A stretch of DNA of 25,906 nucleotides from a virus. The position numbers were made by a program, and so were the translations under genes. Each line of letters starts with the position of its first letter. Positions within the stretch are counted from its first letter, which is position 1. The stretch is taken from positions 1 to 25,906 of the IMG/VR virus record IMGVR_UViG_3300042472_000428. One strand, given 5' to 3'. Under the pieces are notes generated by a model that was not told the DNA's origin, did not search any database, and saw only the letters and a program-made list of their open reading frames with translations. Shown here in pieces: positions 13,770-22,183 of the stretch.

Positions 13770-13957
13770 TTATCTCGGCGGGTAGGCGAATTAAAAAGAT
13801 AACCGCCGTATTGCGAGATCAGCTCTGGCGGCGGCTGAAATGACAGCGTCACGTTGCCTGCCTTCGTCGGGTAGGTGAGCGCGCAGCCGGTCAGCAGCAA
13901 AATAACAGCGAATATCATCGCCGCAAACATACCGTGGATGAGAGTTGCGTAGTTCAT
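13766..13957 (-). CDS. Small lipoprotein, possible Rz1-type spanin
   Basis: Residues 1-25 form a signal sequence with a lipobox, LLLTGC, placing the lipidated Cys at residue 25. About 38 residues follow, including Pro-rich FQPPPELIS. The size, lipobox and place in the lysis cassette fit an outer-membrane spanin subunit or other lysis lipoprotein. No partner Rz-like protein is obvious, so the spanin role is an inference. It supports a diderm host. Confidence 0.65.
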   Translation of the reverse strand: MNYATLIHGMFAAMIFAVILLLTGCALTYPTKAGNVTLSFQPPPELISQYGGYLFNSPTRRDK

Positions 13958-14133
13958 TTTTTCTCTTTCCGGAAAACGTCGTAGAGACCGATCAGCGCGA
14001 TGACTAATGAGCCTACAGCCGCGAGCTGATCTGGATCAATGACAATGCCGGCTAGCGCCAGCAGGGTGGCAAGGCCAGTCCAAGTGGAGCTTTCGCGGAG
14101 CTTACCTAACAGGGAGTCGATTATAGTTTTCAT
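13954..14133 (-). CDS. Holin-like membrane protein (59 aa)
   Basis: It reads MKTIIDSLLGKLRESSTWTGLATLLALAGI and ends IALIGLYDVFRKEKK. Two membrane stretches (about 17-31 and 40-51) flank a short DPDQ turn, and the tail is basic. This is the layout of small two-pass phage holins with the STWTGLATL signature. It is coupled by ATGA to both neighbours and sits directly before the lipoprotein and endolysin. Confidence 0.7.
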   Translation of the reverse strand: MKTIIDSLLGKLRESSTWTGLATLLALAGIVIDPDQLAAVGSLVIALIGLYDVFRKEKK

Positions 14134-14303
14134 TTTCGGAGTTGTTTGACCATGTGTATGAGTGTGGCAATTCCGACCGCGAGCCCAACCGAGAGCGAAG
14201 CGATGCGGATGCCGGTTTCTATGTGGGGGAGAAGAGAGACGAACACACCGCCGAACGATGCGCTGGTGCCGAGAAGGCCGGAAAAGTAAGGGTGGTCGGT
14301 CAT
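14130..14303 (-). CDS. Second small membrane protein, holin or antiholin candidate (57 aa)
   Basis: It begins MTDHPYFSGLLGTSASFGGVFVS. Two hydrophobic segments (about 11-26 and 32-50) end in a basic tail KQLRK. It overlaps the tail-protein stop by ATGA and the next holin-like gene by ATGA. Paired small membrane proteins at this place usually include the holin and its partner; which is which cannot be told from sequence. Confidence 0.6.
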   Translation of the reverse strand: MTDHPYFSGLLGTSASFGGVFVSLLPHIETGIRIASLSVGLAVGIATLIHMVKQLRK

Positions 14304-16036
14304 TTTATTTTCTCAATGCGCACCCATGAGCCTGTTAAAATTTCATTTGCGCCTGTAATGGTATTGGCTTCCTTTGCAAACAAAAATGAAACCTCTCCCG
14401 ATGTTAATCCGGTTTTAATATATGCGATTTGACTTGAGAATGCATTATCATTTGCTATTACTGCGAAGTTAGTCTCAATTGTCAGTCCATTGCTGCTTGG
14501 AGAATAAGTCGCGTTGTTCTCATCACATACTGTCCATCTTCCGTAAATACTTGATCCAGTCGGAGCTGTAATTTTCCCATCAAATGAATCACCTGTAGAA
14601 AGCAAATCAAGTCCCCATTGCGCCAAATACTCTGAATTTGCCTGTGCCGTCCAATTCAATGCCGTGATAGCGACAAGCGATGTCGTCGCGTTAGTCGCAG
14701 CCGTCGTGAGAGCCTGAAAAATAAAAGATGGATAACCGCTCGTCGGCGAGAACGCCGCCGTGTCGATCAGCTCCTCCGCAACCGTGCATCCGCTCAGGAT
14801 AACCGTCTGGCGAGTGCCTGCCTCCGTGAGTTCGATCTCCAGATCAAGATCAACGGTGGAGTTGTTTCCGACGAGATCGCGAAGCGCGAACGTTGCAAAA
14901 TTAACGTCTGCCGTTTTGCCGGGCTTGGCGCTCAGGCCGCTTTGAACGGTAAGGGTTGGTTGATCGCTGTAGCCTTTGCCGCCTCCGAATGTGATGTCGA
15001 AATACTCGCCCTGGATGCCCGAGACTGTCACGCCGCCTGCACCGATAGAGTCGAGAGCGGCAAGGGCGGACTCGATATCTGCCGCGCTCCCGTTGGCAGC
15101 GATAGGCGACGTTTGGCGGAGCGTCGTGAGAACGTTGCCCGTCGTTGCCGTGCCTGTTAATGCGGTCCCGCCTGCCGTAACAGAGACCGTGAACTGTGTT
15201 GCTTCAGGGATCGTGCGAACAAAATACTGCTGCCCGTTTGAATAGCCTGTGAGCGCAGAGAATGCCGTGAGAGTCACGGGCTGGTTAGTGATGAGTCCGT
15301 GGTTTACTGGCGTGATAAAAACACCTGCCGTGACGAGCGAGCCGATCGTGAGAGACGAGCTGGGTGCCGTCAGACGATACGTTCCTGCAAACGGCACCTG
15401 CGAAAACGAGAGCCGCTGGACTTCGTTGTTTAGGCTGCTGCCGGTCACGGTTGTGGCAACCGTCGCGGTGACGGTTGTTGAAAGATCGGTCCACGCGGCT
15501 TGATAGACAGCAGGTGTGAGACGGAGTTGGATCTCCTGCACTTCTTTTGTGCTTGCGCTGCCCGCGATGCGCTCGTCGATAACCGCAACCGTATCGGGGA
15601 TCAATTGCGAGACGTCGGCGGTAATGCTGCCGCGAGTGCCGGCGGTTGCGAAGCGGACGGTGAAGTGATCGGAGAGTTCTCCGGTTACCGTTACGCCTCC
15701 CGCGCTTGAGATCGCTGAGAGCCCGTTTAAGGCGCTTTGAATCTGGCCTGCCGTAACCGCCGCATCGAGTCCCGTTGTTGTATCTCCGCCAAACGTGAGC
15801 GAGTAAGTGCCTGTCTCCGGTGTGGCGAGTCTTGAGCCGATGCCGAACTTAATGCTTGACGCGCTCTTATCGACAACCGTGAACGGCTGGTTGATAACTC
15901 CGGTGGCCTGCAAAAAATAAAGGTTGAACGCGCCGTTGTCTCCCTTTGTAAACCGGACGCTTCCGGCGGGTGCTAGGTTTGTCTCGCTCGCAGCGAGACG
16001 GTTGTTGGTGAGATCGATGAAAAGGTCACGTGCCAT
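14300..16036 (-). CDS. Large tail-tip / fibre-like structural protein (578 aa)
   Basis: This is a beta-rich, Thr/Ser/Gly-rich protein with no enzyme motif. The N-terminal 60 residues look like a beta-sandwich attachment domain. A repeated domain follows: copy A at about 75-147 (GTYSLTF ... IQSAL ... GGVTVTG ... FTVRF) and copy B at about 218-365 (GTYRLT ... IESAL ... GGVTVSG ... FDITF). Copy B is split by an inserted HGL..NQPVTLTAF-type domain at about 232-307, a module common in phage structural proteins. The C-terminal third (about 370-578) is unique and may be the receptor-facing end. It is the last structural gene before the lysis cassette. Confidence 0.7.
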   Translation of the reverse strand: MARDLFIDLTNNRLAASETNLAPAGSVRFTKGDNGAFNLYFLQATGVINQPFTVVDKSASSIKFGIGSRLATPETGTYSLTFGGDTTTGLDAAVTAGQIQSALNGLSAISSAGGVTVTGELSDHFTVRFATAGTRGSITADVSQLIPDTVAVIDERIAGSASTKEVQEIQLRLTPAVYQAAWTDLSTTVTATVATTVTGSSLNNEVQRLSFSQVPFAGTYRLTAPSSSLTIGSLVTAGVFITPVNHGLITNQPVTLTAFSALTGYSNGQQYFVRTIPEATQFTVSVTAGGTALTGTATTGNVLTTLRQTSPIAANGSAADIESALAALDSIGAGGVTVSGIQGEYFDITFGGGKGYSDQPTLTVQSGLSAKPGKTADVNFATFALRDLVGNNSTVDLDLEIELTEAGTRQTVILSGCTVAEELIDTAAFSPTSGYPSFIFQALTTAATNATTSLVAITALNWTAQANSEYLAQWGLDLLSTGDSFDGKITAPTGSSIYGRWTVCDENNATYSPSSNGLTIETNFAVIANDNAFSSQIAYIKTGLTSGEVSFLFAKEANTITGANEILTGSWVRIEKIK

Positions 16037-16054
16037 ATTATTTTGGGGGAGTTG

Positions 16055-16276
16055 TCAAATGTAATTGCGGGCTGAGTCGCAGCAACCTGAGACTCTCGGT
16101 GCAGAGCTAGGGTGGGATCGCTCGTATCGTGCCGCGAGTTCGGCGGCGTGTTGGGGGTTGTTTTGGTTTTTGGCGATGCACTGTTGGCAAGTGCCGTGGC
16201 TTGGTTTGCCGCCGTAGAGTCCAAGGCCGCAGGCGTTGTATTCTTTCGCGCTGGTGATGATGTGCGGGCAGGTCAT
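16055..16276 (-). CDS. Small Cys-rich tail-region protein (73 aa)
   Basis: It starts MTCPHIITSAKEYNACGLGLYGGKPSHGTCQQC, with Cys at 3, 16, 30 and 33 and a later CC pair. The TCPH ... CGLGLYGGKPS ... C..C pattern recalls short metal-binding proteins encoded at the distal end of tail modules, but I cannot name a function. It is coupled to the preceding structural gene (ATGA at 16273). Confidence 0.6.
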   Translation of the reverse strand: MTCPHIITSAKEYNACGLGLYGGKPSHGTCQQCIAKNQNNPQHAAELAARYERSHPSSAPRVSGCCDSARNYI

Positions 16277-16881
16277 GAGACGGTGATGGTTTGTCCGAGC
16301 GGTTGACCCGGGGTTGACTCATAAACTCCAGCTGGCGTGTTTTGGTTTTCCTTCCCGTTCACCGTGCGACCCGCAATGTTCTCGCATACCAAAGTGGGAT
16401 CATAAAACGGCAGCGCAACAGACCATTCGTAATCTGTTCCGGCAAACGGCAGTGAGCTATCGTCCCCATAAACCAAATATGCCATATTGCCGCACCCGTC
16501 CTCCCCCCTCCATATGCAAAGGCTTACTCGCGTGACCGTGACGCTGAAAGAAAGCGGCCCGCCGCTCATCGTATAACTATCCGCGAATTCGTCTTCGACT
16601 CCGCCTTGAATTAAGCAGGGTCGAGACGATCGCACTCCGTTTGTGTATTTAGCCCAAACATTTCCTTCCAGAATTACTCCGTTCGTTGTGTTTCCGTATC
16701 CTGTGCCAGATAGCGAGAAGCTGGCGCCATTTACGGTAACATTATCTGGCAAATCGCTTGCAGAATATTCGCCATCCGCTAATGCCTGCGCTGGATACAT
16801 ACAGCACTCAACCTCACAACACTCGCAACTCACCTTCCCGTCCTTCGTAACAACCTTACCGCCTTGAGTCTTGATCGTCAT
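16273..16881 (-). CDS. Putative minor structural protein with Cys-rich N-terminus (202 aa)
   Basis: Residues 1-32 contain GGKVVTKDGKVSCECCEVECC followed by MYPA, a distinctive cluster of five cysteines. The remainder is beta-rich and Gly/Ser/Thr-rich (SFSLSGTGYGNTTNGVILEG), as in virion surface proteins. It sits downstream of the tape measure among distal tail genes. A C-terminal GVYESTPGQPLGQTITVS ends the protein. Structural role is inferred from location and composition. Confidence 0.6.
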   Translation of the reverse strand: MTIKTQGGKVVTKDGKVSCECCEVECCMYPAQALADGEYSASDLPDNVTVNGASFSLSGTGYGNTTNGVILEGNVWAKYTNGVRSSRPCLIQGGVEDEFADSYTMSGGPLSFSVTVTRVSLCIWRGEDGCGNMAYLVYGDDSSLPFAGTDYEWSVALPFYDPTLVCENIAGRTVNGKENQNTPAGVYESTPGQPLGQTITVS

Positions 16882-17157
16882 TTAGTCGCAGGCTTCGGTT
16901 TCGATCCAACTCAACACTCCGCCAGTCGAGCCGAGCACGTAGGTTCCGGAGCCTGGCAAGGCGGGGATTTTAAGCTTTCGTTGAGGGTAGCCAAATTGGC
17001 CTATAGTGTTTTCAATTAAACTGTCATCCGCATCAAGCGCAGCAAATACAAAGTCGCGCATTAGATCGGCCCCCTTAATTTGATAGGGGTAGCCTCCCGC
17101 AGCAGGATTTCCGCCCGATTGGGCTAACGTTTCAAAATTAATTGGAAAGTGATTCAT
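16882..17157 (-). CDS. Hypothetical tail-region protein (91 aa)
   Basis: I do not recognise this protein. It contains FVFAALDADDSLIENTIGQFGYPQRKLKIP and a C-terminal GSGTYVLGSTGGVLSWIETE hairpin, a motif like those that cap phage fibre repeats. Its stop abuts the next start (TAAATG). It was placed as structural by context only. Confidence 0.55.
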   Translation of the reverse strand: MNHFPINFETLAQSGGNPAAGGYPYQIKGADLMRDFVFAALDADDSLIENTIGQFGYPQRKLKIPALPGSGTYVLGSTGGVLSWIETEACD

Positions 17158-17169
17158 GAAAATGAATAA

Positions 17170-17862
17170 CTAAAGGTTAGCCCGGATACGAAGTGCCGCG
17201 TCCTCGGATGCGTTTGTAGAAGCAATTATTGCGATCGTTACCTCCTTAAAAAATCCATAGCTTTGCTCATCATAACTATTAAGCCTGCTCGTAATATTCG
17301 TCTTTATAAGATATTCATCTTGACCTTCGGTAGAAATATCGGCCTGCGATGGTAAAATGTAAGTATTTAGGAAAGGTGAAGGTAATTGTTTCCCATCTGG
17401 AAGATAAATATTTAAAATATTACTTGGCGTAAAATTAATAGTCTCGCTTGGGTCGATTACTATTTTTTTTATTTCAACATCCAAAATGCCCTGGCGAGTA
17501 GCAGCATCAATAAAATATTGATTAGTAAAATAAAAATAACTAAAGTTTGAAAGGATTTTTGAAACAGATACATTGCCCGTTGTATTTACCCGCCCATACG
17601 CAACAACCGTGCATTTAACAAATCCATTTCCCATATCCTGATAGTCGGGCGCAGGGAAAATGTATGCTTGGTCAATACATGGATTCGAGTCCTCTTGAGA
17701 CAATACGTCACCCTCCCTGAAGTCCTCGTAGCTAATACTGTCGCGGGCGGCGATATAGTCCTGTTGGATCATGCACAACCCGCTCGGAAATGTTTTTGCG
17801 AGTCGATTAGGTTGTTTTATCCATCTCCCCGCACTTCCGCTTTTAATAATTTGATATGCCAT
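17170..17862 (-). CDS. Putative minor tail protein (230 aa)
   Basis: Function unknown. The first half is mixed polar and aromatic (QQDYIAARDSISYEDFREGDV), followed by beta-rich stretches. The gene is slightly more A/T-rich than the tape measure gene before it. The start is AT-leader type with no Shine-Dalgarno sequence. As the first gene after the tape measure it occupies the place of distal tail or tail-tip proteins in other siphoviruses. Confidence 0.5.
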   Translation of the reverse strand: MAYQIIKSGSAGRWIKQPNRLAKTFPSGLCMIQQDYIAARDSISYEDFREGDVLSQEDSNPCIDQAYIFPAPDYQDMGNGFVKCTVVAYGRVNTTGNVSVSKILSNFSYFYFTNQYFIDAATRQGILDVEIKKIVIDPSETINFTPSNILNIYLPDGKQLPSPFLNTYILPSQADISTEGQDEYLIKTNITSRLNSYDEQSYGFFKEVTIAIIASTNASEDAALRIRANL

Positions 17863-17867
17863 AATTT

Positions 17868-20660
17868 TTATGCGAGTGCCGTTATCGGCAACCTGTCTCG
17901 GATCGTTGAAATAATATCTGTCCAGCCGTTGAGAATGCTTGTAATCGAAGTAACATCGGCAATAGCGTCGCCGCCAGCCCCGCCCGCTCCACCATTGCCA
18001 CCGTTGCCACCCGCTCCGCCTTCGCCACCTGTGAAGTTGTTTGTGATCTCGGCTTGCAGGGCTCCTACAGCACTGTCGATTTGGGCCTGATCGGCCTTGA
18101 CTGTCATCGGCACGTCGGTGGCTGCGGCTTCTAGCTCATCCCGCACATTCTGCAGCGATGTGCCGTCTACCGTTACAGTTACTACGGCGGCTACGCTTGC
18201 GAGCCCAGTTTCGAGCGTATTTTTTGCATCAGCAACCGTTTGATTTAAATCTGATTCGTTTACGGATGGCGTAACGTCTGGCGTTTTTATCCCATCGAGC
18301 TCAGTGTTTGCCGTAGCGACACCGTTCGAAACACTCCCGATTGATGGCGTGACGTTCGGCCGGTTAATGTTTGCCAGAGCTGTTTTGACGGCATCGAGCT
18401 TGTCGTTTACGCCAATCTCATCAACGGTTGGAGTGATGTCTGTCACCTGCATATCAGCAATCGCCTGCACAGCCGCGTTGATGGCTTTAATTTTAGTTTC
18501 CTGCGTCGCCATTGTATCGACATCAAGGCCGAGTTTCTTGATGATGTCCTCGATACTCATCTTAGACATATCCACGCCGATAAAATCTTTCACCTCCCCG
18601 AGTTTTGTTCGGGACTCAACTAGCGCGGCATTAAGCGCCTTGGCGCTGCCGTCCATCTTCTCTTGAGCAATTTTCTTGACGGCCTCCTGCACCGTGCCTG
18701 CTTCGGTTGCTGCGTTGGTGAGGTTAGTTTTGAGTCCGTCAGCATGGCTTTTTGCTTTCTGCGCAGCTGTTTCGCTTCTGACCATTTCTTTGGCAAGGCT
18801 TTCTGCTTCGGCTTGCGGCATTAATTTAGCGTATTCAAGAACGAGCGTGTTGATGCGCTGTTGCTGTTTTTCTCCGTCAAGCAATTTCTGCAGTCGCTCT
18901 TGCTCTGCTGTGTTCCCTGTGGCAATCGCGTTATTAAGCGCGATTTGATTCTCGACTTCTGTAAACTTTGCTTCTGCGACATCTGCTGCGCTTTCGAGTT
19001 TTGCCAACTCGAGAGCTTGCGACTGCTGCTGTTGCGCCACCAACTCCTGCATGGTCGGAATCTGCGCTTGTAGCGCTTGGTTTGTTGTGCCTGCCGCCGT
19101 GGCAATCGTCTCGTTTATTGCCGCGACCTTTGCCGCCTGAGTTCCCACATCAAAAAAGTTGGATTCGGATTCTGCCAGATTATCTTTAAATGTTTGCGTT
19201 GAATTCCCAAGCACACTACCGATATCTTCTGCGGCAAGTTCGGCGGCAACAGGTATGCGCATTAACGCTAATTCTGCCGCAGTCGCTCCCGCGTCGGCTG
19301 AAATTTTTAGCGACTCGGTCATTTGACCGAATGCTGGCCCCATCCCGGCAAACATCTCTGCCATAGCGGTAGCAATCTTGTCCTTAGCGTATCCAGCGAC
19401 AAAATCGAATGATGAGCGAAGCACCATAAACGTAGGGCCGTCAGCTCGAAAAATCTCTGAAATTATATCTCCAACGGTTTTGAACGCCGCAGTGAAATTT
19501 GTTATGATGGCGTTTCCAGTCTGCATAGCTTGCAGTTTTGCTGACTCCCAAATTGACGTCAGCGCCAAGGTGATGTTCCCAGCCTTAAACGCATCGACCG
19601 CAGATTGAAATCCTGACATCGCCTGAGTCCCACCTAAGAACGCATCAGCAAGCTGCTGGCCGATTGCCGCTGTGTCAATGCGAGAGAGTCCCTCTGTTAC
19701 AGCGTCCAACGCCGGCACGATTCGGTCTAATATGCCAGCGGCAAATTCCATAAATTTGCCTTTGACGATATTAATTTTATCACTCACAGCATCGAACACG
19801 GCAGCATTGCGGTTCATAATATCGACCATGCTGCCAAGCTGCCCTTCAGCGGTTCCTAGTTCTCCGGAAAAATTAGTGAGAAGCGGGAGAAGTTCGCCGC
19901 CGCTCTTACCGAAAACATCCATCGCCAGCGCGGTTCGCAGGGTCGGGTCTTCAACCGAAGATATTTTTTGAGCAAAGGCTTCTAGCTGTTGTGTCGGTGT
20001 TTTCCCAGCCAATTCATCAAGCGAAATCCCGAGACGATCCATCGCCGCAGTCTGCGTCGCTCCGCCTTCGGCGGCTCCCTGCATAAAGTTTTGGAGCTTG
20101 TTAATCGCTGGGCCTACAGCTTCAGCCCCCGCGCCAGAATTTTGAAAAGCACGCTCCAGCAAAAGCAAATTCCCTTCGGCTTCGCCGGTTCGCGCAGCTA
20201 GATCGGAGAGCCGTCCGCCGAGATCGAGCGCAGCTCCGAACTCTGCAATGCTCGCTTTTGCGAGATCAAACGCAGCCTTAATCCCTGCCGTTGCAATATT
20301 GACGGCAACTTGACCTGCCGCAACTGCTGCCGACATTTTTAAAAAACCGCCCTCTGATTTCTTGCCAACATCCGTAGCTTCATCTCCGGCCTTTTTCATG
20401 TTGCCGCCAAGGTGCGACACTAGTGGCGACGCAGCGGATGCGGCTGTGCCTGCATCCGTTGTAGCTGTTGCCATGTTCTGGATTTTTGTCTCCAGCCCTT
20501 CCAACTGCTTTATTTTGCTGAGAGACTTTTGAAATTCTTCAGCCGACATCGCAGTAGTTTTCTGCTGCGCGTCTAAAGTCGCAAGCTCGGTTTGGATGTT
20601 CTTGAGCGTTTGCGCCAGGCCAGTGTCACTGGCTCCAAATTCGACTGATACGTCCGCCAT
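17868..20660 (-). CDS. Tail tape measure protein (930 aa)
   Basis: This scaffold sets tail length and is ejected with the DNA. It is the longest gene in the window, rich in Ala, Gln, Glu and Lys with long helical runs. Hydrophobic segments lie near 110-125 and around residue 300. The central part has coiled-coil character (AQQQQQSQALELAKLESAADV style, given by composition). Three spaced TPTV/TPSI/TPSV motifs (about 750-830) and a Gly-rich string (GGEGGAGGNGGNGGAGG) lie near the C-terminus. By the usual 1.5 angstrom per residue rule the tail would be about 140 nm. Confidence 0.9.
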   Translation of the reverse strand: MADVSVEFGASDTGLAQTLKNIQTELATLDAQQKTTAMSAEEFQKSLSKIKQLEGLETKIQNMATATTDAGTAASAASPLVSHLGGNMKKAGDEATDVGKKSEGGFLKMSAAVAAGQVAVNIATAGIKAAFDLAKASIAEFGAALDLGGRLSDLAARTGEAEGNLLLLERAFQNSGAGAEAVGPAINKLQNFMQGAAEGGATQTAAMDRLGISLDELAGKTPTQQLEAFAQKISSVEDPTLRTALAMDVFGKSGGELLPLLTNFSGELGTAEGQLGSMVDIMNRNAAVFDAVSDKINIVKGKFMEFAAGILDRIVPALDAVTEGLSRIDTAAIGQQLADAFLGGTQAMSGFQSAVDAFKAGNITLALTSIWESAKLQAMQTGNAIITNFTAAFKTVGDIISEIFRADGPTFMVLRSSFDFVAGYAKDKIATAMAEMFAGMGPAFGQMTESLKISADAGATAAELALMRIPVAAELAAEDIGSVLGNSTQTFKDNLAESESNFFDVGTQAAKVAAINETIATAAGTTNQALQAQIPTMQELVAQQQQSQALELAKLESAADVAEAKFTEVENQIALNNAIATGNTAEQERLQKLLDGEKQQQRINTLVLEYAKLMPQAEAESLAKEMVRSETAAQKAKSHADGLKTNLTNAATEAGTVQEAVKKIAQEKMDGSAKALNAALVESRTKLGEVKDFIGVDMSKMSIEDIIKKLGLDVDTMATQETKIKAINAAVQAIADMQVTDITPTVDEIGVNDKLDAVKTALANINRPNVTPSIGSVSNGVATANTELDGIKTPDVTPSVNESDLNQTVADAKNTLETGLASVAAVVTVTVDGTSLQNVRDELEAAATDVPMTVKADQAQIDSAVGALQAEITNNFTGGEGGAGGNGGNGGAGGAGGDAIADVTSITSILNGWTDIISTIRDRLPITALA

Positions 20661-20669
20661 ATAATATGG

Positions 20670-21497
20670 TTATTCAGTCAAAGTTTTCTTGCGCTTTTTT
20701 AAGATTTGCGTCATCTGATTAATCATTTTTCCAATTACAATATTTTTAGCATTTTGCACTTCGCTCTGCGGTAAAACTTGGCTCGCATATTTTGTTGCAT
20801 TAGTCAGCGTCACGCGCGGATTGTTCAAGTCGCGAGAATTGTCAATAACATCAGAGTTCGGCGAGTCGTGGCGAGTGACCCATGCAGGGATTCCGCGAGT
20901 TGCACTACCACTTGTCACCTTGCGAAGCTCGCGAGCACACGCAGCCCAAGCAGACTTTGCCCAACCCACTTTTAAGATTTGGGAATCAACATAGCTGTCA
21001 AGCGTGGATTGATCGACAAACATTTTCTCGGTAAATCTCCATCGGCCAATAGTCCGATCACGCCCGCCAGCAGATGACATTTTGCCATTTACGAATTTAC
21101 TTTTGTGGAATGTTCGCAACTCACCTTCACTAGCGTTTGGTCGGAAAAAACTTTTATCGGTGCCATAGACCTTCCCGTCTTTTGTGATGAACAATCGCAC
21201 ATTCGGCCCCTTAGCATACCAAGCAAACCCTTCATCTTTTTCAAAATTAGCGACTCCAAAAATGCCTGCCCTTACAGTTCCGCTGCCACCCCTCCCGCGC
21301 AGATCGCGAGTAATAGATTTCTCGCCCACCTTCTTGGCCTTGTCATCGACTCCGAAAGGCTGCGTGCGACGAGCTAACTCTACGCAAAGCAATCGAGCCG
21401 ATGCTACGACAGCGTCAGGAATCGACTGCTCCCGCAGCTCCGCGTATTCTTCAAGGATGTTTTTCAATCCTTCTGTTTGAAATTTAAATTTTGCCAT
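20670..21497 (-). CDS. Putative tail-module protein (275 aa)
   Basis: Basic protein between the tail chaperones and the tape measure. Features include LARRTQPFGVDDKAKKVGEKSI, a Gly-rich RGRGGSG stretch, and a C-terminal basic helix (KKRKKTLTE). I do not recognise a family; tail completion or minor tail proteins are the likely class. The start overlaps the end of the second chaperone segment by 14 bases. Confidence 0.5.
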   Translation of the reverse strand: MAKFKFQTEGLKNILEEYAELREQSIPDAVVASARLLCVELARRTQPFGVDDKAKKVGEKSITRDLRGRGGSGTVRAGIFGVANFEKDEGFAWYAKGPNVRLFITKDGKVYGTDKSFFRPNASEGELRTFHKSKFVNGKMSSAGGRDRTIGRWRFTEKMFVDQSTLDSYVDSQILKVGWAKSAWAACARELRKVTSGSATRGIPAWVTRHDSPNSDVIDNSRDLNNPRVTLTNATKYASQVLPQSEVQNAKNIVIGKMINQMTQILKKRKKTLTE

Positions 21498-21714
21498 ATC
21501 GCGAAAGCACGTCGTCTAATAGGGCGAGAGCGTCAACGCTGTTGCCTGCCTGCGCATTCGTCCAAACCCGCGTTTGGCCGCTCGCCATGCCGTCGCAATG
21601 CAGCAACTGCAGGCCTGCTGCAAACGGCAGCTCTTCGACAATCTCTCGGAATCCCCAGCCGGTGATTTTTGCGATACGGTAAACGTATCCCGACAACCAA
21701 CTGGGAGATGCTAG
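21484..21714 (-). CDS. Tail assembly chaperone, second (T) segment made by -1 frameshift
   Basis: The frame lies in -1 phase to the preceding chaperone and is entered at the GGGAAAC heptamer. It has no ATG at its beginning; the only alternative start is a TTG at 21696. Read through the slip, it adds 76 residues starting LASPSWLSGYVYRIAK and giving a 210-residue fusion with the upstream segment. It contains KITGWGFREIVEELPF, the sort of helix seen in gpT-like chaperone tails that bind the tape measure. Confidence 0.7.
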   Translation of the reverse strand, partial: LASPSWLSGYVYRIAKITGWGFREIVEELPFAAGLQLLHCDGMASGQTRVWTNAQAGNSVDALALLDDVLSRYGKI

Positions 21715-22115
21715 TTTCCCGGCGCCGAACCCTTCTGGTTGTTGCCCACAGGGTGACTGGCACTCGCTGCGTAGGCCTTAAAGCCGTCGTTCATGGCGAC
21801 TCCTACAGCGTCAAGCTCGGTGTGGTGGCTTATGTTTTTCTCGATCCACACGTCCACGGCGTCGATGAATGTAGTCTTGTCGTTAACAACCGAGCGAATC
21901 GCCGGGAACGGAGCAGAATGCAGGAACGCAAAAGCAGCGCTTTTCCAGATCAAATCTTTTTTGTCGGAAAAGATTTCGTTGCGGTGCATCCACGATACCG
22001 AGAGCGCCGTGACAGGTCGGAAGCCGATTCCGATGATTGTTTTAGTGCCGTCGGTAATGCCTTCTTCGCGCAGGATCTCGTCGTCTTTTTCGTATTCAGG
22101 TTTTACTTTTTTCAT
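21711..22115 (-). CDS. Tail assembly chaperone, first (G) segment
   Basis: This 134-residue protein is positioned after the tail tube and before the tape measure, exactly where gpG-like chaperones lie. Its last codons are GGA AAC TAG, within the slippery heptamer, so most ribosomes would stop here and a minority would continue into the T segment. The sequence is charged at the start (KKVKPEYEKDDEILREEG) and then mixed. The assignment rests mainly on position and the frameshift site. Confidence 0.7.
   Translation of the reverse strand: MKKVKPEYEKDDEILREEGITDGTKTIIGIGFRPVTALSVSWMHRNEIFSDKKDLIWKSAAFAFLHSAPFPAIRSVVNDKTTFIDAVDVWIEKNISHHTELDAVGVAMNDGFKAYAASASHPVGNNQKGSAPGN
21714..21720 (-). promoter_or_regulatory. 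Programmed -1 ribosomal frameshift site (GGGAAAC)
   Basis: The heptamer reads G GGA AAC in the first chaperone's frame, immediately before its TAG. It fits the X XXY YYZ rule, with GGA and AAC tRNAs able to re-pair on GGG and AAA. Lambda uses GGGAAAG at the same place. Confidence 0.75.
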
Positions 22116-22118
22116 AAA

Positions 22119-22181
22119 TTATTTGCCCGGTGTGCCGGGGTTTCCGGGCCGTCCAGGCTTACCTTTAATTGGCGCAGGCAT
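22119..22181 (-). CDS. Possible collagen-like mini-protein (20 aa)
   Basis: The frame starts ATG two bases after the upstream stop and ends TAA three bases before the chaperone ATG. Its product contains GKPGRPGNPGTPGK, four and a half Gly-X-Pro triplets. There is no clear Shine-Dalgarno sequence. It fills the gap between two genes exactly, but at 20 residues it could be fortuitous. Confidence 0.3.
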   Translation of the reverse strand: MPAPIKGKPGRPGNPGTPGK

Positions 22182-22183
22182 GA

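Noticed and set aside
16053-16058. TTGACA as a promoter before the fibre-like gene (also 23043-23048 and 24565-24570)
   Set aside because: No matching -10 box lies at the right spacing, the distance to the ATG is only 19-22 bases, and two of the three lie in or over the end of the preceding gene.
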